Below, piece by piece: positions 11,251-22,252 of a stretch of 64,000 nt of DNA; positions within the stretch are counted from its first letter, which is position 1; each line of letters begins with the position of its first letter. Location: NCBI RefSeq assembly GCF_033115175.1, contig NC_084840.1, positions 73,919,179 to 73,983,178 on the forward strand, given 5' to 3'. The notes under the pieces were generated by a model. It was not told where the DNA came from. It saw only the letters and a list, made by a program, of their open reading frames with translations, and did no database searches. A program made the position numbers and the translations under genes. Source of the stretch: Lepus europaeus. Lineage: Eukaryota > Chordata > Mammalia > Lagomorpha > Leporidae.

Positions 11251-12310
11251 AAAGTATTCTATTCATCCCCTAATTTTGTCTGCCGTCCACAGTTTGGCCT
11301 TTCCCAGAATGTCATATAGTTGACATCCTATAGTATGTAACCTTTACAGACTAATTTTTTTTAAAAGATTTATTTATTTATTTGAAAGTCAGAGTTAAAC
11401 AGAGAGGAGAGGCAGAGAGAGAGAGAAAGAGAGGTCTTCCATCCTCTTGTTCACTCCCCAAATAGCCCCAACAGCCAAAGCCGTGCCAATCCGAAGCCAG
11501 GAGCCTGTAGCTTCTTCCGGGTCTCCCACGTGGGTGCAAGGGCCCAAGCACTTGGGACATCTTGTGTCACTTTCCCGGGCCACAGCAGAGCGCTGGATCG
11601 GAAGTAGAGCAGCCAGGACTCAAACCGGCACCCATATGGGATGCTGGGACTGCAGGCAGTGGCTTTACCAGCTAAGCCACAGTGCCGGCCCCAGCTTATT
11701 CTTAATGCTGAATAATATTCCATTGTCTGGATGTAGCACAGTTTATCCATTCAGCTCCTAAAGAATGCCTTGGCCAGGTTTTGACATTTAATAAATAAAA
11801 CAGCTATAAACATCTGTGTGCAGGTTTGCATCCCATTTAGGTAAATAGCAAGGAGTCTGATTGCTGGATTATATGATCAGAGTGTTTTTGATTTTATGAG
11901 ACTACCAAAATGTCTTCCCAAGTGGCTGAATCATTTTGCATTCCTATCAGCCACAAATGTCTTACTGTTGCTGTACATTCTCATCAGCATTTGGTGGTAC
12001 TGGTGTTCTTGATGATGACAAGGCATGTGGTGATACCCCACTGTTTTAATTTGCAGTCCTTAGTGACATATGGATATTGAGGATCTTTGCATATGCTTGT
12101 TTGGGATCTGTACATCTTTGGTCAGATGACTTTTCAGGTCTTTTGCCTGTCCTAAATTAGGGCATTCATTTTCTTATTATTGAGTTTTAAGTGTTCTTTA
12201 TATATTTTGGATACCAGTCTTTTGAAAGATGTTTTCTCCTAGACTGTGACTTGTCTTCTCATTCTCTCTCTCCCTCTCTCTTTTGAAAGTTATTCTGTCT
12301 CTTCATCTTG
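11251..12310 (-). repeat. Ancient L1 remnant (3' UTR into ORF2), split by SINE
   Basis: Antisense L1 text (CCAGAATGTCATATAGTTGAC, AATAATATTCCATTGTCTGG, CATATGCTTGTTTGGGATCTG, TATATTTTGGATACCAGTC) at 11251-11357 and 11693-12310. Confidence 0.8.
11358..11692 (-). repeat. C-type SINE inserted in L1 remnant
   Basis: Full length from TTTTTTTTAAAAGATTTATTT to CAGTGCCGGCCCC. Confidence 0.93.
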
Positions 12311-12436
12311 CTTGAGGTCATATCAGATTCTTGGATTCATGTCCTGGAAGACCAAATTCTCCAAGTTTTCTTTCTTGGAATCCCATAACAGGATCCTGTT
12401 ACTTTTTTGTTTTTTCTCTTTGCCTTCTGGCATCTG

Positions 12437-12796
12437 TTTTTTTTTTTTGTTTGTTTGTTTGTTTGTTTTGTTTTTGACAGGCAGAGTGGACAGTGAGAGA
12501 GAGAGAGAGAGACAGAGAGAAAGGTCTTCCTTTTGCCTTTGGTTCACCCTCCAATGGCCGCTGCTGCCGGCACACCGCGCTGATCCGAAGGCAGAAGCCA
12601 GGTGCTTCTCCTGGTCTTCCATGGGGTGCAGGGCCCAAGCACTTGGGCCATCCTCCACTGCACTCCCAGGCCACAGCAGAGAGCTGTCCTGGAAGAGGGG
12701 CAACCGGGACAGAATCCGGCACCCCGACCGGGACTAGAACCCGGTGTGCCGGCGCCGCAAGGCAGAGGATTAGCCTGTTGAGCCACGGCGCCGGCC
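12437..12796 (-). repeat. Young C-type SINE with TTTG repeat
   Basis: Poly-T then a TTTG repeat (tail diversified to CAAA units on the SINE strand), GACAGGCAGAGTGG, and a GCCACGGCGCCGGCC head. Confidence 0.93.
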
Positions 12797-12831
12797 AAGC
12801 GTCTGCTTCTAACAGCCTATCAGTTTTTCCT

Positions 12832-12940
12832 GACATGGCTGAGTCACATTCTTTCAGCAGACACTGACTGAGAGCTTCCAATATGTAAGTCACTCCATTG
12901 AACGCTGGGGATACAACAGTGAGAAACAGCCACAGATGCA
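12832..12940 (-). repeat. L2 3'-end fragment
   Basis: GACACTGACTGAGAGCTTCC..CACTCCATTGAACGCTGGGG..ACAGTGAGAAACAG is the reverse of the common L2 3' end. Confidence 0.55.
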
Positions 12941-13048
12941 AGGTGTGTATTGCTTATCAATTAGTACCATTCCATACATTCAAATGAAATGATAGATCAA
13001 TGAGGACAATCTTGATAATCTGGAGCAGCTCATTAAAAATCTGCCTTG

Positions 13049-13384
13049 GGGGCCAGTAGTGTGGCATAGCCTGTAAAGGTGCCGCCTGCACTGCCAGCAT
13101 CCTATATGAGCGCAAGTTCGAGTCCTGGCAGCTCCACTTCTGATCCAGCTCTCTGCTATGGCCTGCAAAAGCAGTAGAAGATGGCCCAAGTCCTTGGGCT
13201 CCTGCACCCACATGGGAGACCTGGAAGAAGCTCCTGGTTGCTGGCTTCTGGCTTCGGATCAGCTCAGCTCTAGCCGTTGCAGCCATCTGGGGCGTGAACC
13301 ACTGGACGGAAGACCTCTCTCTCTCTCTGTCTCTCTGTAACTCTGCCTTTCAAGTAAATAAATAAATAAATCTTAAAAAAAAAA
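13049..13384 (+). repeat. C-type SINE, full length
   Basis: GGGGGCCAGTAGTGTGGC head to AAATAAATAAATAAATCTT plus poly-A. Confidence 0.93.
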
Positions 13385-13969
13385 TCTACATTAACCCTGA
13401 TAGGCCTAAGAGACCATTAACTGATAATAGGATACACCTCAGTTCCCACAGGGCAAATGGAATGATAGTATTAGAATATGATTCAGCCATGTCGTAAATT
13501 AACCAAATGATTCTAGAAGTGTTATTTGTATGACTGAATCATTTTTTTTCACTACATGGAAGTTTATTGTGAAAGTAAATTAAAACATACAAACATACAG
13601 TTGGCTAATGGTGGCAAAAGCAATCTGGTAGCTTAAGGCAAGTTTTTAATGGAGATGAATTTAGAAAAGCTGGTGCAATACTGTAATTTTGTTTATAGAT
13701 TATGAAAAAATATCAAATTGCATCAATAACTTAGTATAAAGTAGTTTCCAAAGCCTGCAGTATTGGGAGAAGCATCTTTTATTTTTCTTTCTCTTATGTG
13801 GGTAATTCAGAAAAAGTCACCAAAGAGACTTGACCAGAACGATAAAATGTTAAGAAAAATAGTACTAAATACTTACAGCATATAAGCTATAAATTAGCAC
13901 ATCCAGACCACCGAGTGATTTTGCTTCGCTTTTACTGTATCTTTGGAGTCACATCTTTTAGTAAGACTA
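13385..13969 (+). other. Intergenic stretch without clear feature
   Basis: AT-rich. The part next to the L1 3' end may be further L1 sequence, but I could not confirm it. Confidence 0.4.
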
Positions 13970-14440
13970 AGGCTGGAGAGAAGATGCCACTTAGCGGTAT
14001 TAAGTGATCTTTTAAAACACGTGAGCTAAAGGCTTCCATAGCCTTGGCAGCTCATGTAAAGAGCCTCGGGTGGTCACTGACGTCAAAATTAAGAGTGTCA
14101 ATTGTTAAATCAACAACAGGAGTCACTATGCACTTACTCCCCATGTTGGACCTCTGTCCTTAATGAAGTGTACTATGAGAATTAATAGGAAAACTTGTCT
14201 TCAAACAGTACTTTATACTTTGTGTGTCTGTGTGGGTATAAACAGTGGAAATCTCCACTTAGTATAGAATTGGTCTTCTGTATATAAAGTGAATTAAAAA
14301 TGAATCTTAATGAAAAATGGAATGGGAGAGGGAGTAGGAGGTGGGATGGGAGTGGGGGTAGGAGGGCAGGGAAGAAACACTATATCCCTAAAAGCTGTGC
14401 ATATGAAATTTGTATTCATTAAATAAAAACCTTAAAAAAA
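13970..14440 (+). repeat. Rabbit-type L1 3' UTR, 5'-truncated
   Basis: Shares long stretches with the reverse complement of 50495-50935 (GGCTTCCATAGCCTTGGCAG; ACTTACTCCCCATGTTGGACC). It ends in a G-rich tract, AAATAAAAACC and poly-A. Confidence 0.85.
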
Positions 14441-14684
14441 TGAAGAAGTTGGACCAGAGGATTTCATTGTGCACCTCTGATTAGCTGAGAAAGTCCCACT
14501 GCCTTCCAAGGTCTGGGTTAAATAAAGCATTTTGCTATTTAAAAAGAAAAAAAAAAGCACGTAAAGTGATTTGGGTAACAACTTATACCAGGAGATACTG
14601 AATAACTCTCAATTCTAGTTCGTTTTTGATACACATTGATTGGGATGCATTTAAATTCTGTTCATCTGTTTCTCTGGATACAAC

Positions 14685-14999
14685 ATTTTTTTTTTTAAGA
14701 TTTATTTTATTTATTTGAAAGACAGAGTTACATAGAGAGAGTCTTCCATCGCTGGTTCACTCCCCAGATGGCCGCAATGGCCGGAGCTGCGCCGATCCGA
14801 AGCCAGAAGCCAGGAGCTTCTTCCGGGTCTCCCACGTGGGTGCAGGGGCCCAAGGACTTGGGCCATCTTCTACTGCTATCCCAGGCCATAGCAGAGAGCT
14901 GGATAGGAAGAGGAGCAGCCGGGACTAGAACTGGTGCCCATATGGGATGCCTATGCTTCAGGCCAGGGAGTTAATCCACTGTGCCAGAGCACCAACCCC
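14685..14999 (-). repeat. C-type SINE, full length
   Basis: Poly-T, TTATTTTATTTATTTGAAAG, and reversed head ending AGAGCACCAACCCC. Confidence 0.92.
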
Positions 15000-15211
15000 A
15001 ACATTTACAACTCTAAGAAAACTTGTTTAGTTCTCAGTAATTTAAAAACAAGTCTTAACTTATGATCAGAGTATGATCTGAACCAAGAATATGATTTTTC
15101 TCAAACATAAACTTTACATTTTTCTGACAATAAGACTTGGATGTTTAATTGAAGTAATGGCAATTATGTAGATTGATACTTAAGCTTTGAAAATAGGTTA
15201 CATTTATCCTT

Positions 15212-15543
15212 TTATTATTATTTTTAAAGATTTATTTATTTATTTGAAAAGCAGAGTCAGAGATAGAGAGGCTAAGATAAATGAATCTTCCTTCTGCTGG
15301 TTCACTCCCCAAATGGCCACAATGATCAGGGCTGGGCCAGGCCAAAGCCAGGAGTCAGGAGCTTCTTCTGAATCTCCCACTTGGGTGCAGGGGTCCAAGC
15401 GCTTGGGCCATTTTCTGTTGCTTTCCCAGGCATATTAGCAGGGAGCTGGATTGGAAGTGGAGCAGCCAGATCTCAAACTGGCACCCATGTGGGATGTCAG
15501 CACTGCAGGCAGAGGTTTTACCCTCCATGCCACAGCACCAGCC
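15212..15543 (-). repeat. C-type SINE, full length
   Basis: Reversed tail TTTAAAGATTTATTTATTTATTT to reversed head CCACAGCACCAGCC. Confidence 0.92.
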
Positions 15544-15863
15544 TACACATTTATTCTAAAGTTGATTGATACAGCTTACAAACAGCAGCCTTGTACTGCC
15601 CCAGCTGAGATTCAAATCAAATACCAAAACCCTATACAAAATATCTATAGATATTGACAAACCACTAACTGTTTGCAAGGTGCCAAAGAATAAACAAATA
15701 CAAAATAGGTCATTGTCATTTTTATTTAATTACTGAAAGGCAGAAGCTAATCTGCAGACAAGCCACAGAATAATTCCTTCCTTTCCAATTATTCCCATTA
15801 ATGTATTTCTTTCATTTTAAATCCAAAGTTGATTATTCACTTGTTATTTAAAAATTATAGATT

Positions 15864-16182
15864 GGGGCCAGCCCTGTGGCGCAGCGGGTTAATACCCTGG
15901 CCTGAAACGCCGGCATCCCATATGGACGCCAGTTCATGTCCTGGCTGCTCTACTTCTCTGCTATGGCCTGGGAAAGCAGCAGAGGGTGGCCCAGGTCTTT
16001 GGGCCCCTGCACCCATGTGAGAGACCCGAAGGAAGCTCCTTGCTCCTGACTTCAGATCGGCGCAGCTCTGGCCGTTGCGGCCAATTGGGGAGTGAGTCAG
16101 CAGTTAAAAGACCTCTCTTCTCTCTCTGCCTCTCCTCTCTGTGTAACTCTGACTTTCAAACAAATCTTTAAAAAAAAAATTA
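15864..16182 (+). repeat. C-type SINE
   Basis: Head GGGGCCAGCCCTGTGGCGCAGCGGG. A short internal gap follows CTACTTCTCTGCTATGG. The tail has lost one AATAAAT unit. Confidence 0.92.
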
Positions 16183-16321
16183 TACAGAAGGTATATTACT
16201 GGTCTCAAGAAGGATTCCATGTCAGATAGTTATTATAGGCAATGAATTTCAAAACATCAGCTATTAATAAAGTTTGTGATAATTCGAATCACGTGTGGAT
16301 TTGATATTAAATCTAGTTTCA

Positions 16322-16625
16322 TATTTTTAAAGATTTATTTATTTGAAAGAGAGAGAGACAGAGAGATCTTCTCTCTGCTGTTTCACTCCTCAGTGTCTGC
16401 TATGGCCAGGGCTGGACCAGACTGAAGCCAGGAGACTAGAACTCCAGCCAGGTCTCCCATGTGGTTGGCAGGGGCCCAAGCACTTGTGCCATCATCTGCT
16501 GCTTTCCCAGGCACATTGGTAGGGAGCTGGATTGGGTGTGGAACAGCTGGAACTTGAACTGGTGCTCATGTGGGAGGCTGATGTCCCAGGTGGCGGCTTA
16601 ACCCTTGCACTTCAATGCCAGCCCC
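16322..16625 (-). repeat. C-type SINE, older
   Basis: TTTTTAAAGATTTATTTATTT to CAATGCCAGCCCC, with many substitutions. Confidence 0.88.
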
Positions 16626-16771
16626 TAGTTTATCAAATGTTACAGTGCTCTCTCTTTTGCTGAGTTTGCACAATGTTAAAGTATGTCATAGCTTGCTTGC
16701 TGAGATTTTCTGTCTCTATTTCCTTCACTATTTTTATTTGAATCTTCTCTTTTTTCCCCTCTTTTTGAAAA

Positions 16772-17086
16772 AAAATTTTTTTAAAGATTTATTTAAAAGG
16801 CAGAGAGAGACAGAGACAAGCAGACAAATTTGCCTCCACTGGTTCACTCCCCAGATGTCAAAATGGCCAGGGCTGCACCAGACCAAAGCCAGCAGCCAGG
16901 AGCTTTATCCAGACCTCCCACAGGGGTGGCAGGAGTCCAAGCACCTGGGCCATCTTCTGCTGCTTTCCCAGGCACATTAGCAGGGAGCTGGATGGGAAGT
17001 GGAGTAGCCAGAACATGAACCGGTCTCCATATGGGATGCCGGTGACACAGGCGGCAGCTTTACCCTCTGTGCCACAATGCTAGACC
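16772..17086 (-). repeat. C-type SINE, older
   Basis: TTTTTTTAAAGATTTATTT to GCCACAATGCTAGACC. Confidence 0.88.
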
Positions 17087-17342
17087 CTCCATGTACTCCT
17101 TAGCCCTCCTTCTTTTTTTTTTTTAAGCTTAAAATTATATATATTTTTTGAATCTTATTTTCGTATGCATTAGAGAAACTACCTGTATTTGGGTCTGTTA
17201 ATATACATGAAAAATCCTACCATGAGGAGGGATACGTTTGCAGAAATGACAAATTTCTGTTAATGCACAGAATGTAGGTATGTGACAATCAACTCACAAT
17301 TGGTTAGGTCCTAGTTTTCCCTGGAGATTGTTTGCTAAGAGC

Positions 17343-17415
17343 GGGGCAGGTGTTTGGCGTAGTGATTGGGACCGCACTTGGACCCCTGCATCCCATCTTG
17401 GAAAGCTCCTTGTTT
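17343..17415 (+). repeat. SINE 5' fragment, old variant
   Basis: GGGCAGGTGTTTGGCGTAGTG..CATCCCATCTTGG is the tRNA-like head only. Confidence 0.65.
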
Positions 17416-18424
17416 ATCTAAAGGTAAAAGTTTTACAGCCACGATTTCTACTGAGTAACAGAATTAGTAACATGAACCCACTTTGGAAATTTATGCTGAA
17501 TATTACCACTTTAAGATTGGTATTTTTGAAATAGGAAATGGAAAAATGTAGTGAAATTTTTAAAAATGTGTCATAGGTGACCATTATCTATCGAAGATCA
17601 AAACCACGTCCCTGTCCTCTGCCTGCTGTGCGCTGAAGTCCTCTTTAGATTACAGAACTCATCACATTTCTTTAATATTTCACAATTAGGTTAGAGAGGC
17701 TTACTTTAACAATACAGGTTGGATATTTCCGAAAGGAGGGGGTTCTGCCTAGCATCTAAAGTGAAAAATCATTTTCATCAAATTTTAGGAAATTTCATGC
17801 AGATGTTCCTTAAAAAATTTAAAGTGCAATTTCCCCAATGTATTCCTTTATCCCATTTAAGGAATCAATTTTTAAAGTAAAGTTACCAAAAAGAGCACAG
17901 AATTATAATGGACCAGACTTGCATACCTTACCACCCAAATCCACTATGTTAATGCAGACTTAATAGAATCACCTGATTTCATTTTAAGTTTGCTGTTCAT
18001 TTATTCTACCTTATAAATGTTGTTAGCCTTTTGTTTTGACATGATTTGCTACTTTGTTTTGTAGTAAAGTTTACTACAAGGTTTAAACTGGAAATGGTAT
18101 CACTCTTAGTAATTCTTCAAATGCAAACAAAATAAAAATTCTCTAAGGCGTGGTAAAGTCTCTGTGCGAAACTTGTCTCAGAGAGGCGGCCTCTAGAGAG
18201 GCTTTGAGAATTATGCTTCTGGAATTCAGTTAGCAATGTTAGCATCAGTCATCTGGGGTGACTTTAAGCATAGAAAGAATTTTAGAGTAGCAAAATTTTA
18301 GAATAAAGTGAGGGAGGCGGGCATTGTGTGGTTGTTAGTGAAGAAGCAGTTGCCAACCCATTGTATTGTATGTTATTTGGAGACTGGCTGCGTGAACAGA
18401 ATGAGGTTGACCACACTAAGGCCT
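17416..18424 (+). other. Intergenic unique sequence between KIN and ITIH2
   Basis: About 1 kb of mixed composition without a recognised repeat, the longest such stretch in the gap. It is a candidate for conserved noncoding sequence only because repeats have spared it. Confidence 0.4.
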
Positions 18425-18860
18425 TGTGAAGGTTAATTGTACGGGTCAATTTGCCTGCACCATCGATGTCCAGATAATTGGACAACAAACAATACTGGGA
18501 ATGTTTCTGTGAGAATGTTTTTGGATGACGTTCACATTTAAATCAGCGGACTTGAGTGAAGTAGGTTGCCCGTGTTGAGTGGGCTTCATCCACTTAGTTG
18601 AAGGCCTGAATGGAACAAAAAGACTGACATCCCTGAGCAAGAGGGAATTTTCTGGAGGACTGCCTTCAGCCTTTGTCAGCAACGTGGGCTCTTCCTGCCT
18701 GAGGGTCCTTGAACCGCAACATCGGCTTTCCCCTGGATTTCCTGTACTATCGGCCTCTCTGCAGATTTTGGGTTTCACACCCTCCACAATCATGTAAGTC
18801 AATCTTTGCAGTAAGTCTTCTACTGGTTCTTTCCCTCTGGAGAACTGTGGCGACCACAGG
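18425..18860 (+). repeat. MLT2-like ERVL solo LTR remnant
   Basis: GAAGGTTAATTGTACGGGTC, GTGAGAATGTTTTTGGATGA, GTTGAAGGCCTGAATGG, TTGAACCGCAACATCGG and CTCCACAATCATG, in this order, match old mammalian ERVL LTRs of the MLT2 type. No internal viral genes are present. Confidence 0.75.
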
Positions 18861-19249
18861 CTTCATGCACTAAGAAGGGTCTCGGGGCCAACACCACGGA
18901 GCACTGTCACTTTGGCAAGGCTATCCCTTCAGATGGGAACAGGGCTTTGTAGTATAAATTCCTCCAAAGCATCAGTGATCAAGTAACTTCCCCTGTTCAG
19001 GCTCCATGCTCATCAAATAATCTTATAACTGAATTTCCCAGGTAACTTAACAATGTAAAACTGTACTCAGTGTGCAATGTTGAGGAGCTGCCATTCAAAC
19101 AATAGTGAAATGATCACAGTCAATGTCAAATCTAGGACTCTGGTCAAGATACCAGTTTGACTTGCCAAAGCAGCTTTCCTTGCATCATTTTGATAACACA
19201 CTTTAGCATCTGAAAATGCAACAAAATCCTCACGCTTCCTTGCAAAATA

Positions 19250-19255
19250 TTTATT
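19250..19255 (-). terminator. ITIH2: ITIH2 poly(A) signal AATAAA
   Basis: The + strand reads TTTATT, so the transcript carries AATAAA about 140 nt after the stop. This gives a short 3' UTR ending near 19230. It is the first canonical hexamer I see downstream of exon 21. Confidence 0.7.
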
Positions 19256-19393
19256 TCCTTCAAATCTGTGAATAGGCTTTATAAGTCACCATGATACCTG
19301 GTTTGCTTTTAGTTATCTGAACTAAGGAATGACTACAAAATGGTAGGGGGAATACAGTATCTTTGTGCATACAACTTCCAAAACCATAAAGCT

Positions 19394-19541
19394 CTAGGGC
19401 CGTTTGAGAAAGCTGTAGAGGTGAGGCACAAAGTAATCCTTGTAATGTCCATCGATGAAACCCTTCCCACTGTTGTGTACAAACCAACAGGGCACGTCGG
19501 TTCCGAACACTATATCCGTCCTGTAGTCTTTCTGTAAGCCT
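19394..19541 (-). CDS. ITIH2: ITIH2 exon 21 (residues 898-946) with stop
   Basis: 148 nt beginning [20 protein letters not shown] and ending LYSFLKRP, then TAG (19394-19396 on + coordinates). The acceptor is [26 protein letters not shown] is strongly conserved. Confidence 0.97.
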
Positions 19542-22214
19542 CTGCAAGGAAAACGGAGGTATGGTGAGCATATGCATCAAGGCGTGGCAAGCATGGCACA
19601 TCTGAAAACAAGGCACTCCTTTCCCTGGCTAATCTTTGTTCCAATTCCACCACCATTTCCGCCTGCCCACCGTCTACCCCAGCTCCCCAGGTCCTATGAA
19701 ACATCAGAACCTGGGGCAGGGTGTTGGAGGCACAGAACTAACAGTATGTCCTCAGATGATTCAAGTCACCCTTGTAGAGGTTGACCCACTTGGACTTTTC
19801 TGGCAAGGTGAAGAGCAGTAAATGAACTCGGATGGTCAGAAGTCAGGAACAGAACTCCTGAGTGTTGTAGGCTAGCCTCATAAAATCATTGAAGAGTGAA
19901 TCTGAGGTACCCCTTGCCTTCACCTTATGGGCGTGATGGCAGCAGGTCTGGAGCAAATTCACACCCTCTACTTGAAGGGCAAGGAAGCCAATGATTTGAA
20001 AGAGATCCGGCACACTGCCTTTAATGAGCATTGAAAGTCAGTAAGTGCAACTCGATTTAATCTACGCATCATGAGGTCTCGGGGTAGATGGAAATGAGGT
20101 TGGACATTTGCCTTTTGTCATTAGAGTGGAGTAGATGCTCTTCTACCAACTTCCTATATTGTTACTATTATTCATTGGTGCTCACCATTTCTGCTATAGA
20201 ATGTGCTCACTATACTCATTGGTAACTCACTGTTCTCTATCTAGTAAAGCGATACCCATTGCATGGCATATACACTGAGAACACATAGTGTGAGTTCACA
20301 GATCTATTTTTGGGGTGACACTGTAATTTTATGATTAATTATTATTAGAATGTTATGACTTAAGTATGTAGAAGCCAATGACATGTCTATATGCAAATAG
20401 ATTCATTTCTAATTAAGCAAAATTGACTGCTTTGTAAAAACTCTAAAAAGACAAACATACTTTAAAATGATATCTAATAAGGCATAGGTAAGACAACTGC
20501 AAAAGACTGGAAAAATTATAAAGATTTATATAAGAATTTCACATTCAGAATCTTTGTAAGTATCTAAGTTCTCATGTCAAAATCAAGCATATGGATATTA
20601 TTTTTGTGAGAAAAGCTATACAAAAATACATTTGGTAGATCTGCTCCAAGAAAGAAGGCCTTACATAAAATATGCATTTGTCCTTGAGCTCTGTGGTTCG
20701 TGATTATTTTTATGATTCCTTCCTTTGGGACCAACATTTTCTATTATCCAATTTGTGGCCCGAGGGCTTCGAATGCGTGCAGATGAGTAGAACAGATTAT
20801 TTAGGGTTGGCATCATTTTTCTGATGCAGATGTGTGCACTGAGGGTGGACGATCTGAAATGTCCTTGTGCCGATATTGAGTATGGGTCTGTTCCTGACAA
20901 AGTGTTTCCTTTGACAGAGACAGTGCTTAACACAGCCTTTCTTGCTACTCCGTTTTGCTCTGAGTCCAGTCCTAACAGGGGCCTGTTGGGTATTGTCTTG
21001 TCCATCCAAGGCCTACCTGGTGACAGTCAGTGTGTGTCCTTTCACCTCCATGCTTGCCTCTGGTTTCTTGGGGTCTCTTCCTGGTCTTCCATTGAAGATG
21101 CGTACACTTGGCTCATGCATGAACTGGCCTAGTGAAACAGAATCCAGCCATTTATTTACAAGTAGTCCAAGGTTAAATAAAAAGAAGAGCTCATCACTGA
21201 ATCCAAGCTACATTTTTTTTTAATTTTTTATTTTTTTTATTTTTTGCATTTCCCTCCTGGATTTCTGAGCGAGCAAGCAAGCTGTGCCCGGAAGAAAAAG
21301 GAGGGGCCCGGGAGGGCGGGGCCCTTCCTGAAATCAAATGCCCTGCGGACATTTTTTTGTATACCTGAGGTTGATCTGCTGGGTCATCAGTAAACTGACC
21401 TCCCTGATGGCTTGGGATGAGACAAGCACCTGGGAACATAGCTCAAGTCATAGGAACAAGCTTTGTGTTGTCAGATGCTTGGGTTTGAACCCTTCTTCCA
21501 ATGCAAGGAATGGTTGTCCAGGATGTTCTGCTTATCAGCAGAGAAATCCTACCCCAGTTCACCTCTCTTCAGTTAGAAAAAAGTGGGGCCAGCACTGTTA
21601 GCAGGTAAAGCCGCCGCCTGAAGTGCCAGCATCCCACATGAGCGCAAGTTCGAGTCCTGGCTGCTCCACCTCCAATTCAGCTCTCTGCTGTGGCCTGGGA
21701 AAACAGTGGAAGATGGCCCAAGTCCTGCCCCTGCATGGGAGACCTGCATGGGAGACCTGGAAGAAGCTCCTGATTGGCTCAGCTCTGGCTGTTGCGGCCA
21801 TCTGCGGAGTAAACCAGTGGATGGAAGACTCTCTCTCTCTCTCTCTCTCTAATAAATAAATAAATAGGTAAATCTTAAAAAAAAATTCTTCAGCATACAA
21901 CTTAAATGTATCTGGCTGGCGGCGTGGCACACTAGGCTAATCCTCCACTTGCGGCACCAGCACCCTGGGTTCTAGTCCCGGTTGGGGCGCTGGATTCTGT
22001 CCTAGTTGATCTTCTTCCAGTCCAGCTCTCTGCTGTGGCCTGGGAAGGCAGTGGAGGATGGGCCAAGTGCTTGGGCCCTTCACCAACATGGGAGACCAGG
22101 AGAAGCACCTGGCTCCTGGCTTCGGATCGACGCGCGGCCACTTGGGGGGTAAACCAATGGAAAAAGGAAGACCTTTCTCTCTGTCTCTCTCTCTCACTGT
22201 CTAACTCTGCCTGT

Positions 22215-22252
<38 letters not shown>

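Noticed and set aside
12399-12941. 180-codon - strand open frame, the longest in the window
   Set aside because: Mostly SINE plus an L2 piece. Several overlapping frames of the same SINE are open on both strands.
18425-18860. Possible endogenous retrovirus with genes
   Set aside because: Only LTR-type sequence is present; no gag, pol or env-like frame flanks it.
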